Part shown: piece by piece, positions 1 to 6,347 of the stretch
How positions within the stretch are numbered: position 1 is the first letter of the stretch
Layout: each line of letters starts with the position of its first letter
Source: an uncultured Flavobacteriia bacterium
GTDB lineage: Bacteria; Bacteroidota; Bacteroidia; Flavobacteriales_D; Crocinitomicaceae
Direction: 5' to 3'
Length of the DNA: 7,736 bases
Assembly: GCA_903930085.1 (NCBI GenBank)
Contig: CAIYXD010000557.1
Location: 1 to 7,736, forward strand
The notes under the pieces: generated by a model
Told to the model about the DNA's origin: nothing
Seen by the model: only the letters and a program-made list of their open reading frames with translations
Databases searched by the model: none
Program-made: the position numbers and the translations under genes

Positions 1-855
1 CGTGTAAAACAATTGTTTGTTTTTTGGATCGGCAGCAATTGCTTCGTTTAGTGCGGATTCTGCACCTGCAGCATCACCTGCTTCGATGTTTGTGTTTACT
101 TGCTCAAGCAATAAATCTCGATTAGATGGGTGCTTTTTTCTACCTTCAATAATCACCGCTTTTGCTTCAGCAATTTGACCGTTTTTTCTATATGAAACAG
201 AAGCTAAAGCGTAAGTAGTTGGTCCTTTATATCCAATTTTGGCAAGTTTTTCATAGCCAATTGCTGCTAATCCAAAATTATTTGATTTCTCATAACAAAG
301 CGAAGAATTGAAAATGGAAGAACTATCCGTTTCGCCAATAGCAGAATAAAACTCAGCTTCAGTTGTATACACCTCTGCCGCTTCTTTTAACATGTTGCCT
401 TTGTAAAGGAGGTTAGCAAAGCCATCCAATTGATCGTGTTTTTGGTAAACGGATTCTCGAATGTCCGAATCGAATTTATCACTAATTTCAAAACCTCTTT
501 TAAAAGCCGCAATCGAAACCTTTAAAGCATCTTCTCCAGCAATTTTTGCAAAAGTTGTGTCTTTTGAAAGTGTTGCCACCGTCAGAAAACTGGAGTAAAT
601 TTCACCTTTCAACCATAATGTTTTTGGACTATCCTTTGTTTCTGGATTTTCCGCTGCAAGGTCGATGAAATTCTTTGCGTTAACAAGGGATTTTTTTGCT
701 GTTTCCATATCTCCAGAAGCAATAGCCATCTGGTATTTGTTCTTAAATTCAACAGCAGCGCTCGTTTCGTTTTTTTTCTGAGCGATCGATACCGAAGCAA
801 GAACAAAAGTCCCAACAATCAGTGTAGATTTTTTTATACTATTTTTCATTTTCAT
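1..855 (-). CDS. Exported tetratricopeptide-repeat protein, 3' end outside window
   Basis: An open frame of 285 codons runs from ATG at 855 to the window edge without a stop, so the C-terminus is missing. The first 25 residues look like a Sec signal peptide: a lysine-rich start (MKMKNSIKK), a hydrophobic core (TLIVGTFVLASVSIA), then Gln-Lys-Lys, with likely cleavage after Ala25. The mature protein is therefore expected in the periplasm or envelope. The rest is helical with TPR-like pairs at about residues 143-170, 178-210, 214-245 and 246-280. The last fits the TPR pattern best (IEAGD..GAESALNEAIAADPKN). No catalytic motif is visible, so a scaffold or protein-binding role is inferred and the true function is unknown. 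It starts 33 bp after the gyrA stop on the same strand, which suggests cotranscription. A second in-frame ATG at 849 (M-K-M-K) is an alternative start; neither has a Shine-Dalgarno sequence. Confidence 0.85.
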   Translation of the reverse strand, partial: MKMKNSIKKSTLIVGTFVLASVSIAQKKNETSAAVEFKNKYQMAIASGDMETAKKSLVNAKNFIDLAAENPETKDSPKTLWLKGEIYSSFLTVATLSKDTTFAKIAGEDALKVSIAAFKRGFEISDKFDSDIRESVYQKHDQLDGFANLLYKGNMLKEAAEVYTTEAEFYSAIGETDSSSIFNSSLCYEKSNNFGLAAIGYEKLAKIGYKGPTTYALASVSYRKNGQIAEAKAVIIEGRKKHPSNRDLLLEQVNTNIEAGDAAGAESALNEAIAADPKNKQLFYT

Positions 856-861
856 TAATTT

Positions 862-874
862 GATTTTCAAAATC
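862..874. repeat. 13-bp palindrome between gyrA and the TPR gene
   Basis: GATTTT and AAAATC flank a single central base, in the short gap between the gyrA stop and the TPR start codon. As RNA it could form only a small AT-rich hairpin just upstream of the TPR start, too weak and without a T-run to act as a terminator. It may be chance in AT-rich DNA. Confidence 0.3.
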
Positions 875-888
875 GATTATACTTAAAA

Positions 889-3477
889 TTATTCAGCGTC
901 TTCATTTTCAATTTCCGTGCCACTTTCCGCATTTGGATCTACATCTCCTTCTGGTTCAATTTCAGTTTCAATTTCAATTGGATTTCCATCTTCATCCAAT
1001 TCAATTTCCTCTTCATCTTCCGTTCGTGGAACTCTAGCAATTGCAGCAATTGCAGCAGTGTTTTTAAGGTTAATCAATTTCACACCTTGTGCAGCGCGAC
1101 CCATTGTACGAATCGTGTCGATGTGCATTCTGATGGTGATTCCTGCTTTTGTAATAATCATCAAGTCTTCCTCATCCGTAACATTTTGGATAGATAAAAG
1201 CGGACCTGTCTTTTCAGTGATATTCAATGTTTTCACACCTTTTCCACCACGATTCGTTATTCTGTATACAGGTTCTTTATCTTCTGGATCATTCAAATAC
1301 GTTCGTTTTCCATACCCTTTTTCAGAAACAACCAAAATAGTAGAGAAAATATCTTCTACGCAAATCATTCCAATAACCTGATCAGTTTCACTTGTTAAAG
1401 TTACGCCGCGAACACCAGAAGCATTTCTACCCATTGGTCGAACTTTGGATTCATTGAATCGAATTGCCCGTCCAGAACTTGTGGCTAAAACAATTTCATT
1501 CGTGCCATTTGTTAATCGTGCTTCCAATAATTCATCGTTGTCCCGAATAGTAATAGCATTAATACCATTAGATCTTGGTCGGGAATAAGCAGCAAGAGAG
1601 GTTTTCTTAATAATACCCTCTTTCGTGCACATTACAATAAAGTTGTTGTCCGTATATTCTTTATCTGTAAGATCTAGAACTTTCACATATCCTTTGACCT
1701 TATCGTCTTGCGGAATATTAATCAAGTTTTGAATTGCTCTTCCTTTTGCCAATTTGTTTCCTTCTGGAATCTCGTAAATGCGCATCCAGAAACAACGTCC
1801 TTTTTCGGTGAATACCAAAAGGTAATTGTGGTTTGTTGCAACAAATAAATGCTCCAAGAAATCTTTGTCTCGTGTAGTCGAACCTTTCGAGCCCATTCCA
1901 CCACGATTTTGAACTTTATATTCGCTTAAACTTGTACGTTTTATATAACCAGCATGGGAAATCGTAATGACCACCTCTTCATCTGCAATTAAATCTTCCA
2001 TGCGCATTTCGCTCGCAGAATATTCAATGCGTGAACGACGTGCATCGCCGTATTTTTCTCTGATTTCTGTTAATTCATCTTTGATGATCTGCATACGACG
2101 ATCTTCGTTTGCAAGAATATCTTTCAAATCAGCAATCAATATCATCAACTCATCAAATTCAGTGCGCAATTTATCTTGCTCTAAACCAGTCAAGTGACGC
2201 AAACGCATTTCAACGATTGCACGTGATTGGATTTCAGACAATGCAAACCGTGCCATTAAATTCTCACGTGCTTCTTCCGGTGACTTGGATGCACGAATGA
2301 TTTTAATTACTTCATCAATATTATCGGAAGCAATAATTAGCCCTTCTAAGATATGTGCTCTTTCTTCCGCTTTTCGCAATTCGAATTTTGTACGGCGAAT
2401 AACAACTTCATGACGGAAATTCACAAAATGAACAATCATGTCTTTCAAGTTGACCATTACTGGACGACCATCTACAAGGCATATATTATTAACTGAAAAT
2501 GAAGTTTGTAGTGATGTGAATTTGTATAATTTATTTAGAACAACGTTTGCAATTGCATCGCGTTTGATTTCGTAAACGATACGCATTCCATTTCTATCCG
2601 ACTCATCGCGAATATCTGAAATTCCCTCTATTTTTTTATCGTTAACAAGATCTGCGGTTTTTTTGATCATGTCCGCCTTGTTGATCTGGTATGGAATCTC
2701 TGTTACAATTATTTGCTCGCGACCATTAGCTTCTTCAATTTCCGCTTTTGCACGCATTACAATTCTTCCACGTCCAGTTAAAAGTGCCTCACGTACACCT
2801 TCATAACCATATATAATTCCGCCTGTTGGGAAATCTGGCGCTTTTACAAACTTGATAAGTTCCTCAATATCGATTTCTTTGTTGTCAACATAAGCTACAA
2901 TTCCATCAATTACTTCTGTAAGGTTGTGCGGAGCCATGTTTGTTGCCATACCAACAGCAATTCCAGACGCTCCATTTACGAGTAAGTTTGGAATTTTAGA
3001 AGGTAGAACCGTTGGCTCCTCTAAACTATCATCAAAGTTTGGTGCAAAATCAACCGTGTCTTTATCCAAGTCATTCAGCATTTCTTCGGTAATCTTTTTG
3101 AAACGCGCTTCTGTATATCGCATTGCAGCTGGACTATCACCATCCACAGATCCAAAGTTACCTTGTCCATCTACAAGTGGGTACCGTAAAGACCAAGGTT
3201 GTGCCATTCGCACCATTGTATCATAAACCGAACTATCACCGTGCGGATGGTATTTTCCTAAAACTTCCCCAACAATTCTTGCGGATTTTTTATACGGACG
3301 ATTGGATAATACTCCAAGATCCTGCATACCATATAATACACGTCTGTGCACAGGTTTAAAACCGTCACGCACATCTGGAAGCGCACGAGAAACTATAACT
3401 GACATTGAGTAATCAATGTAAGCAGACTTCATTTCGTCTTCGATGTTAATTTGGATTATTTTTTCTCCATCTGCCAT
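889..3477 (-). CDS. gyrA: DNA gyrase subunit A
   Basis: This is the DNA breakage and rejoining subunit of gyrase, which with GyrB (not in this window) introduces negative supercoils using ATP. The 862-residue length is normal for GyrA. The N-terminal topoisomerase IV/gyrase A domain (about 1-490) has the hallmark segment YIDYSMSVIVSRALPDVRDG (20-39), and the catalytic tyrosine is Tyr121 in AAMRYTEARF, preceded by Arg120. In the quinolone-resistance region, HPHGDSSVYD carries Ser82 and Asp86, matching the susceptible E. coli residues Ser83 and Asp87. The C-terminal beta-pinwheel (about 495-815) holds a variant GyrA box, QNRGGMG (523-529), and a second box-like TNRGGKG (741-747), which favours GyrA over ParC. 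The tail from 819 is very acidic. The ATG start fits the family's N-terminus. The downstream TPR gene probably shares its transcript. No clear -7 box was found; TAATTTCG (3537 down to 3530) is one base off consensus. Confidence 0.98.
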   Translation of the reverse strand: MADGEKIIQINIEDEMKSAYIDYSMSVIVSRALPDVRDGFKPVHRRVLYGMQDLGVLSNRPYKKSARIVGEVLGKYHPHGDSSVYDTMVRMAQPWSLRYPLVDGQGNFGSVDGDSPAAMRYTEARFKKITEEMLNDLDKDTVDFAPNFDDSLEEPTVLPSKIPNLLVNGASGIAVGMATNMAPHNLTEVIDGIVAYVDNKEIDIEELIKFVKAPDFPTGGIIYGYEGVREALLTGRGRIVMRAKAEIEEANGREQIIVTEIPYQINKADMIKKTADLVNDKKIEGISDIRDESDRNGMRIVYEIKRDAIANVVLNKLYKFTSLQTSFSVNNICLVDGRPVMVNLKDMIVHFVNFRHEVVIRRTKFELRKAEERAHILEGLIIASDNIDEVIKIIRASKSPEEARENLMARFALSEIQSRAIVEMRLRHLTGLEQDKLRTEFDELMILIADLKDILANEDRRMQIIKDELTEIREKYGDARRSRIEYSASEMRMEDLIADEEVVITISHAGYIKRTSLSEYKVQNRGGMGSKGSTTRDKDFLEHLFVATNHNYLLVFTEKGRCFWMRIYEIPEGNKLAKGRAIQNLINIPQDDKVKGYVKVLDLTDKEYTDNNFIVMCTKEGIIKKTSLAAYSRPRSNGINAITIRDNDELLEARLTNGTNEIVLATSSGRAIRFNESKVRPMGRNASGVRGVTLTSETDQVIGMICVEDIFSTILVVSEKGYGKRTYLNDPEDKEPVYRITNRGGKGVKTLNITEKTGPLLSIQNVTDEEDLMIITKAGITIRMHIDTIRTMGRAAQGVKLINLKNTAAIAAIARVPRTEDEEEIELDEDGNPIEIETEIEPEGDVDPNAESGTEIENEDAE

Positions 3478-3638
3478 CTTGTCACATATTTATTTTTTGC
3501 ACGTAAATTGTGCGGGTTAAAGCAAGTTTCGAAATTAGTAATTTTCCAGCCAATGGAAACGGAGGTGGTCTTGTTTTTACTAACAAAAATCTGTGGAAAA
3601 TTGACTTTATCGAGTACTTATTAACAATTTTTTCGTTT

Positions 3639-3646
3639 TATATTTG
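3639..3646 (+). promoter_or_regulatory. Candidate clpC promoter, -7 box
   Basis: TATATTTG matches the Bacteroidota -7 consensus TAnnTTTG exactly and lies 46 bp before the clpC ATG. This would place the transcription start near 3652, with a leader of about 40 nt. No TTG is found at the expected -33 distance (the nearest upstream one, at 3601, is too far), so the call rests on the -7 box alone. Confidence 0.45.
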
Positions 3647-3652
3647 TAATTA

Positions 3653-3676
3653 AGGATAACAACACATTTTTATCCT
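3653..3676. repeat. Inverted repeat in the clpC leader
   Basis: AGGATAA (3653-3659) and TTATCCT (3670-3676) are perfect 7-base arms around a 10-base spacer. They lie directly downstream of the candidate -7 box and 16 bp before the clpC start codon. This could be a hairpin at the extreme 5' end of the mRNA or a repressor binding site. It does not resemble the heptad direct repeats bound by CtsR in Firmicutes or the long CIRCE element bound by HrcA. Function is unassigned. Confidence 0.5.
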
Positions 3677-3692
3677 CGAATATCTGAATGTT

Positions 3693-6221
3693 ATGGAGGC
3701 AAAATTTTCACAGAGAGTCAAAGATGTAATCAGCTACAGTAGGGAAGAAGCACTTCGGCTGGGAAATGAATTCATCGGCGTAGAACACCTGCTTTTAGGG
3801 ATTATTCGCGATGGAGAAGGAACGGCAATTAAGTTGCTAAATGAATTCAATTTGGATCTAAAGCAAATTCGCTCAGAAATAGAGAAGAGTTTAAATAGAT
3901 CTGGAAATATAAATGCTGCGCCATTGGCAAATATTCCACTTGTTAAGCAAGCGGAAAAAGTTCTTAAAATGACGTACCTTGAAGCCAAACTTTATAAAAG
4001 TCCAGTGATAGGAACAGAACACCTGCTATTGTCAATTTTAAAAGATGAAGATAGCTTTGCGTGTCGCGTATTAAATAAATATGGCGTAATTTACGATAAT
4101 GTTAAAGACGAACTAGAAGCGATGGTAGAAGAAAACACAAGTCCGCGGGCTGAGTTCCCAGGAGGTCAAGAAGAGGAGGGTGCAGAGCAATTTGCTGCAC
4201 AGCGTAAACCAACAGATCCAAAGTCGAAAACGCCAGTTTTAGATAATTTCGGAAGGGATTTAACTAAAATGGCGGAAGCAGGAAAATTAGATCCGATTGT
4301 TGGTCGTGAAAAAGAAATTGAACGGGTGAGCCAGATCTTATCCCGTAGAAAGAAAAATAACCCAATTTTAATTGGTGAGCCAGGCGTTGGAAAAAGTGCA
4401 ATTGCCGAAGGTCTTGCATTGCGAATTGTGCAACGTAAAGTTTCCCGGGTACTTTTTAACAAACGAATTGTTTCTTTGGATTTAGCATCTTTAGTTGCCG
4501 GTACAAAATACCGTGGTCAATTTGAAGAGCGTATGAAAGCAGTTATGCAGGAATTGGAGAAAAACCCAGATGTAATCTTGTTTATCGATGAAATTCACAC
4601 GATTATTGGTGCTGGTGGCGCAAGTGGTTCACTGGATGCTTCCAATATGTTTAAACCAGCATTGGCAAGGGGAGAACTGCAAGCAATTGGTGCAACAACT
4701 TTGGATGAATACAGACAATATATTGAGAAAGATGGTGCATTAGAACGTCGTTTTCAAAAAGTTATCATTGAGCCAACTTCCGTTGAAGAGACGGTTCAGA
4801 TTCTTAATAACATAAAGGAAAGATACGAAGATCACCATTCTGTTACCTATACACCAGAAGCGATAAATGCCTGCGTGAGACTAACGGAACGTTATATTAC
4901 AGACCGGCATTTACCAGACAAGGCAATTGATGCTTTGGATGAAGTTGGTTCTCGTGTTCACTTAAAAAATATTAATGTGCCAAAAGAAATTTTGGATGTT
5001 GAAGCATTGATTGAAGGATTAAAAGACCAAAAAAACGAAGTAATTAAATCCCAGCAATATGAAAAAGCTGCGGAATTAAGAGACAGCGAACGCAAACTGC
5101 AAGATCAGTTAGAGTTGGCGAAGAAAAAGTGGGAAGATGATTCCAAAACGCATCGTGTCGTTGTAACGGAAGAACATGTTGCAGAGGTAGTTTCGATGAT
5201 GTGCGGAATTCCATTGACGCGTGTTTCGCAATCGGAGACCGGGAAACTTATCAACATGGCGGAGGAGTTGCGGAATAAAGTAATCGGACAGGATGAAGCG
5301 GTTTCGAAGGTTGTTAAGGCAATTCAACGAAATCGTGCAGGATTGAAGGATCCAAACAAGCCAATCGGTTCCTTTTTCTTTCTAGGACCAACAGGCGTGG
5401 GAAAAACACAGTTAGCAAAAGTTCTAGCGAAATACTTGTTTGATTCAGATGATGCTTTGATTCGTATCGATATGTCTGAATACATGGAGAAATTCTCAAT
5501 TTCCAGATTGGTTGGAGCGCCTCCGGGATACGTTGGATACGAAGAGGGTGGACAATTGACGGAGAAAGTGCGTCGTAAGCCATATTCCATTATTTTATTG
5601 GATGAGATTGAAAAAGCGCACCCAGACGTATTCAATTTGCTTTTACAAGTATTGGATGATGGGCACATGACAGATGGACTGGGACGAAAAATAGATTTCA
5701 AAAACACCATTTTAATCATGACATCCAATATCGGAGCACGACAATTGGCTGATTTTGGTACTGGTGTTGGATTTGGTACGAAAGCAAAAGAAGAATCCCG
5801 TGACGATAATGCAAAATCTGTAATTCAAAATGCGTTGAGAAAAGCCTTCTCTCCGGAATTCTTGAATCGTATTGACGATATGATTTTGTTTAAATCGTTG
5901 CAAAGAGATAGTATCCATAAAATTATCGATTTGGAATTGACTAAATTATACGGTCGAATCAATGAATTGGGTTACCGAATCGAAATGACAGAAAAAGCCA
6001 AAGATTTTATTGTGGATAAAGGATACGATGAAAAATACGGTGCTCGTCCATTAAAAAGAGCGATTCAAAAATACATTGAAGATCCACTCGCTGAAGAGAT
6101 AATCAAGGCAACGTTGCAAGAAGGAGATTTGATTAAAATTGATATCGAAGAAGGAAAAGAAGAATTGACTATCAAAATTGAAAAAGCAAAAGCGAAAGCT
6201 AAAAATAAACCGAAAGAATAG
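3693..6221 (+). CDS. clpC: ClpC, AAA+ unfoldase of the Clp protease
   Basis: ClpC unfolds protein substrates with ATP and threads them into the ClpP peptidase in the cytoplasm. All class I Hsp100 parts are visible in 842 residues. The N domain (1-145) has two Clp-N repeats (IGVEH at 29-33, IGTEH at 106-110), followed by an acidic linker. D1 has Walker A GEPGVGKS (228-235), Walker B ending in Asp299-Glu300, pore loop KYRG (272-275) and arginines 352-353. A short UVR-type coiled coil (about 448-482, QQYEKAAELRD) marks ClpC rather than ClpA or ClpB. D2 has Walker A GPTGVGKT (565-572), Walker B LLDE (635-638), pore loop GYVG (612-615) and sensor-2 GARPLKR (783-789). VGF at 692-694 sits where ClpP-binding subunits carry their docking tripeptide. 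The C-terminus is lysine- and alanine-rich. The ATG gives the normal family N-terminus; GGAGG lies just after the ATG and cannot act as its ribosome-binding site. Confidence 0.97.
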   Translation: MEAKFSQRVKDVISYSREEALRLGNEFIGVEHLLLGIIRDGEGTAIKLLNEFNLDLKQIRSEIEKSLNRSGNINAAPLANIPLVKQAEKVLKMTYLEAKLYKSPVIGTEHLLLSILKDEDSFACRVLNKYGVIYDNVKDELEAMVEENTSPRAEFPGGQEEEGAEQFAAQRKPTDPKSKTPVLDNFGRDLTKMAEAGKLDPIVGREKEIERVSQILSRRKKNNPILIGEPGVGKSAIAEGLALRIVQRKVSRVLFNKRIVSLDLASLVAGTKYRGQFEERMKAVMQELEKNPDVILFIDEIHTIIGAGGASGSLDASNMFKPALARGELQAIGATTLDEYRQYIEKDGALERRFQKVIIEPTSVEETVQILNNIKERYEDHHSVTYTPEAINACVRLTERYITDRHLPDKAIDALDEVGSRVHLKNINVPKEILDVEALIEGLKDQKNEVIKSQQYEKAAELRDSERKLQDQLELAKKKWEDDSKTHRVVVTEEHVAEVVSMMCGIPLTRVSQSETGKLINMAEELRNKVIGQDEAVSKVVKAIQRNRAGLKDPNKPIGSFFFLGPTGVGKTQLAKVLAKYLFDSDDALIRIDMSEYMEKFSISRLVGAPPGYVGYEEGGQLTEKVRRKPYSIILLDEIEKAHPDVFNLLLQVLDDGHMTDGLGRKIDFKNTILIMTSNIGARQLADFGTGVGFGTKAKEESRDDNAKSVIQNALRKAFSPEFLNRIDDMILFKSLQRDSIHKIIDLELTKLYGRINELGYRIEMTEKAKDFIVDKGYDEKYGARPLKRAIQKYIEDPLAEEIIKATLQEGDLIKIDIEEGKEELTIKIEKAKAKAKNKPKE

Positions 6222-6237
6222 TTTGTTTCGAAATTTT

Positions 6238-6272
6238 AAAAAGCGGTTTCCAATCAGGTTGCCGCTTTTTTT
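6238..6272. terminator. Probable bidirectional intrinsic terminator
   Basis: AAAAAGCGG (6238-6246) pairs with CCGCTTTTT (6262-6270) around a 15-base loop, and the T-run extends to 6272. Inside the loop CC (6250-6251) can also pair with GG (6257-6258). The stem begins 17 bp after the clpC stop. The A-run on the left becomes a T-run on the minus strand, so the same hairpin can also end transcription of the convergent glycosidase gene. Confidence 0.85.
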
Positions 6273-6347
6273 ATGCTTATTTATTTTGCTAATTTTTTAC
6301 TGTTTTGAAAAGGTGTAATTCGAAAAATAAAATAGTAAAAAACTCGG

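Larger units (their letters stand above)
3478..3692. promoter_or_regulatory. Divergent gyrA/clpC intergenic region with short inverted repeats
   Basis: This AT-rich 215-bp gap separates two divergently transcribed genes and must carry the start signals of both. Besides the clpC promoter and leader repeat listed separately, it holds three short inverted repeats. These are AAATTA-G-TAATTT (3532-3544), TTTCCA-N5-TGGAAA (3543-3559) and TTGTT-N6-AACAA (3571-3586). TGTGGAAAA at 3592-3600, read on the minus strand as TTTTCCACA, fits the relaxed DnaA-box consensus TTWTNCACA. There is no evidence of a small gene or RNA. Whether any repeat is an operator is unknown; short palindromes are common by chance in AT-rich DNA. 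Confidence 0.55.

Noticed and set aside
609..818. 69-codon frame on the minus strand within the TPR gene
   Set aside because: It overlaps the TPR coding sequence in another frame. The TPR frame has a signal peptide and repeat pattern, while this one is Lys/Leu/Arg-rich without a domain.
917..1381. 154-codon open frame on the plus strand opposite the end of gyrA
   Set aside because: It is antisense to well-conserved gyrA codons, its protein is serine-rich low complexity with no recognisable domain, and no promoter or ribosome-binding site supports it.
3499..3513. GCAC-N7-GTGC inverted repeat upstream of gyrA
   Set aside because: Four-base arms are too short to separate from chance, and the position suggests no specific role.
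3584..3591. Minus-strand GATTTTTG as a gyrA -7 promoter box
   Set aside because: It deviates from TAnnTTTG at the first base and has no TTG at a suitable upstream distance.
5324..5728. 134-codon open frame on the minus strand inside clpC
   Set aside because: It lies opposite the conserved D2 Walker A and B coding region; the frame is a by-product of clpC codon use.
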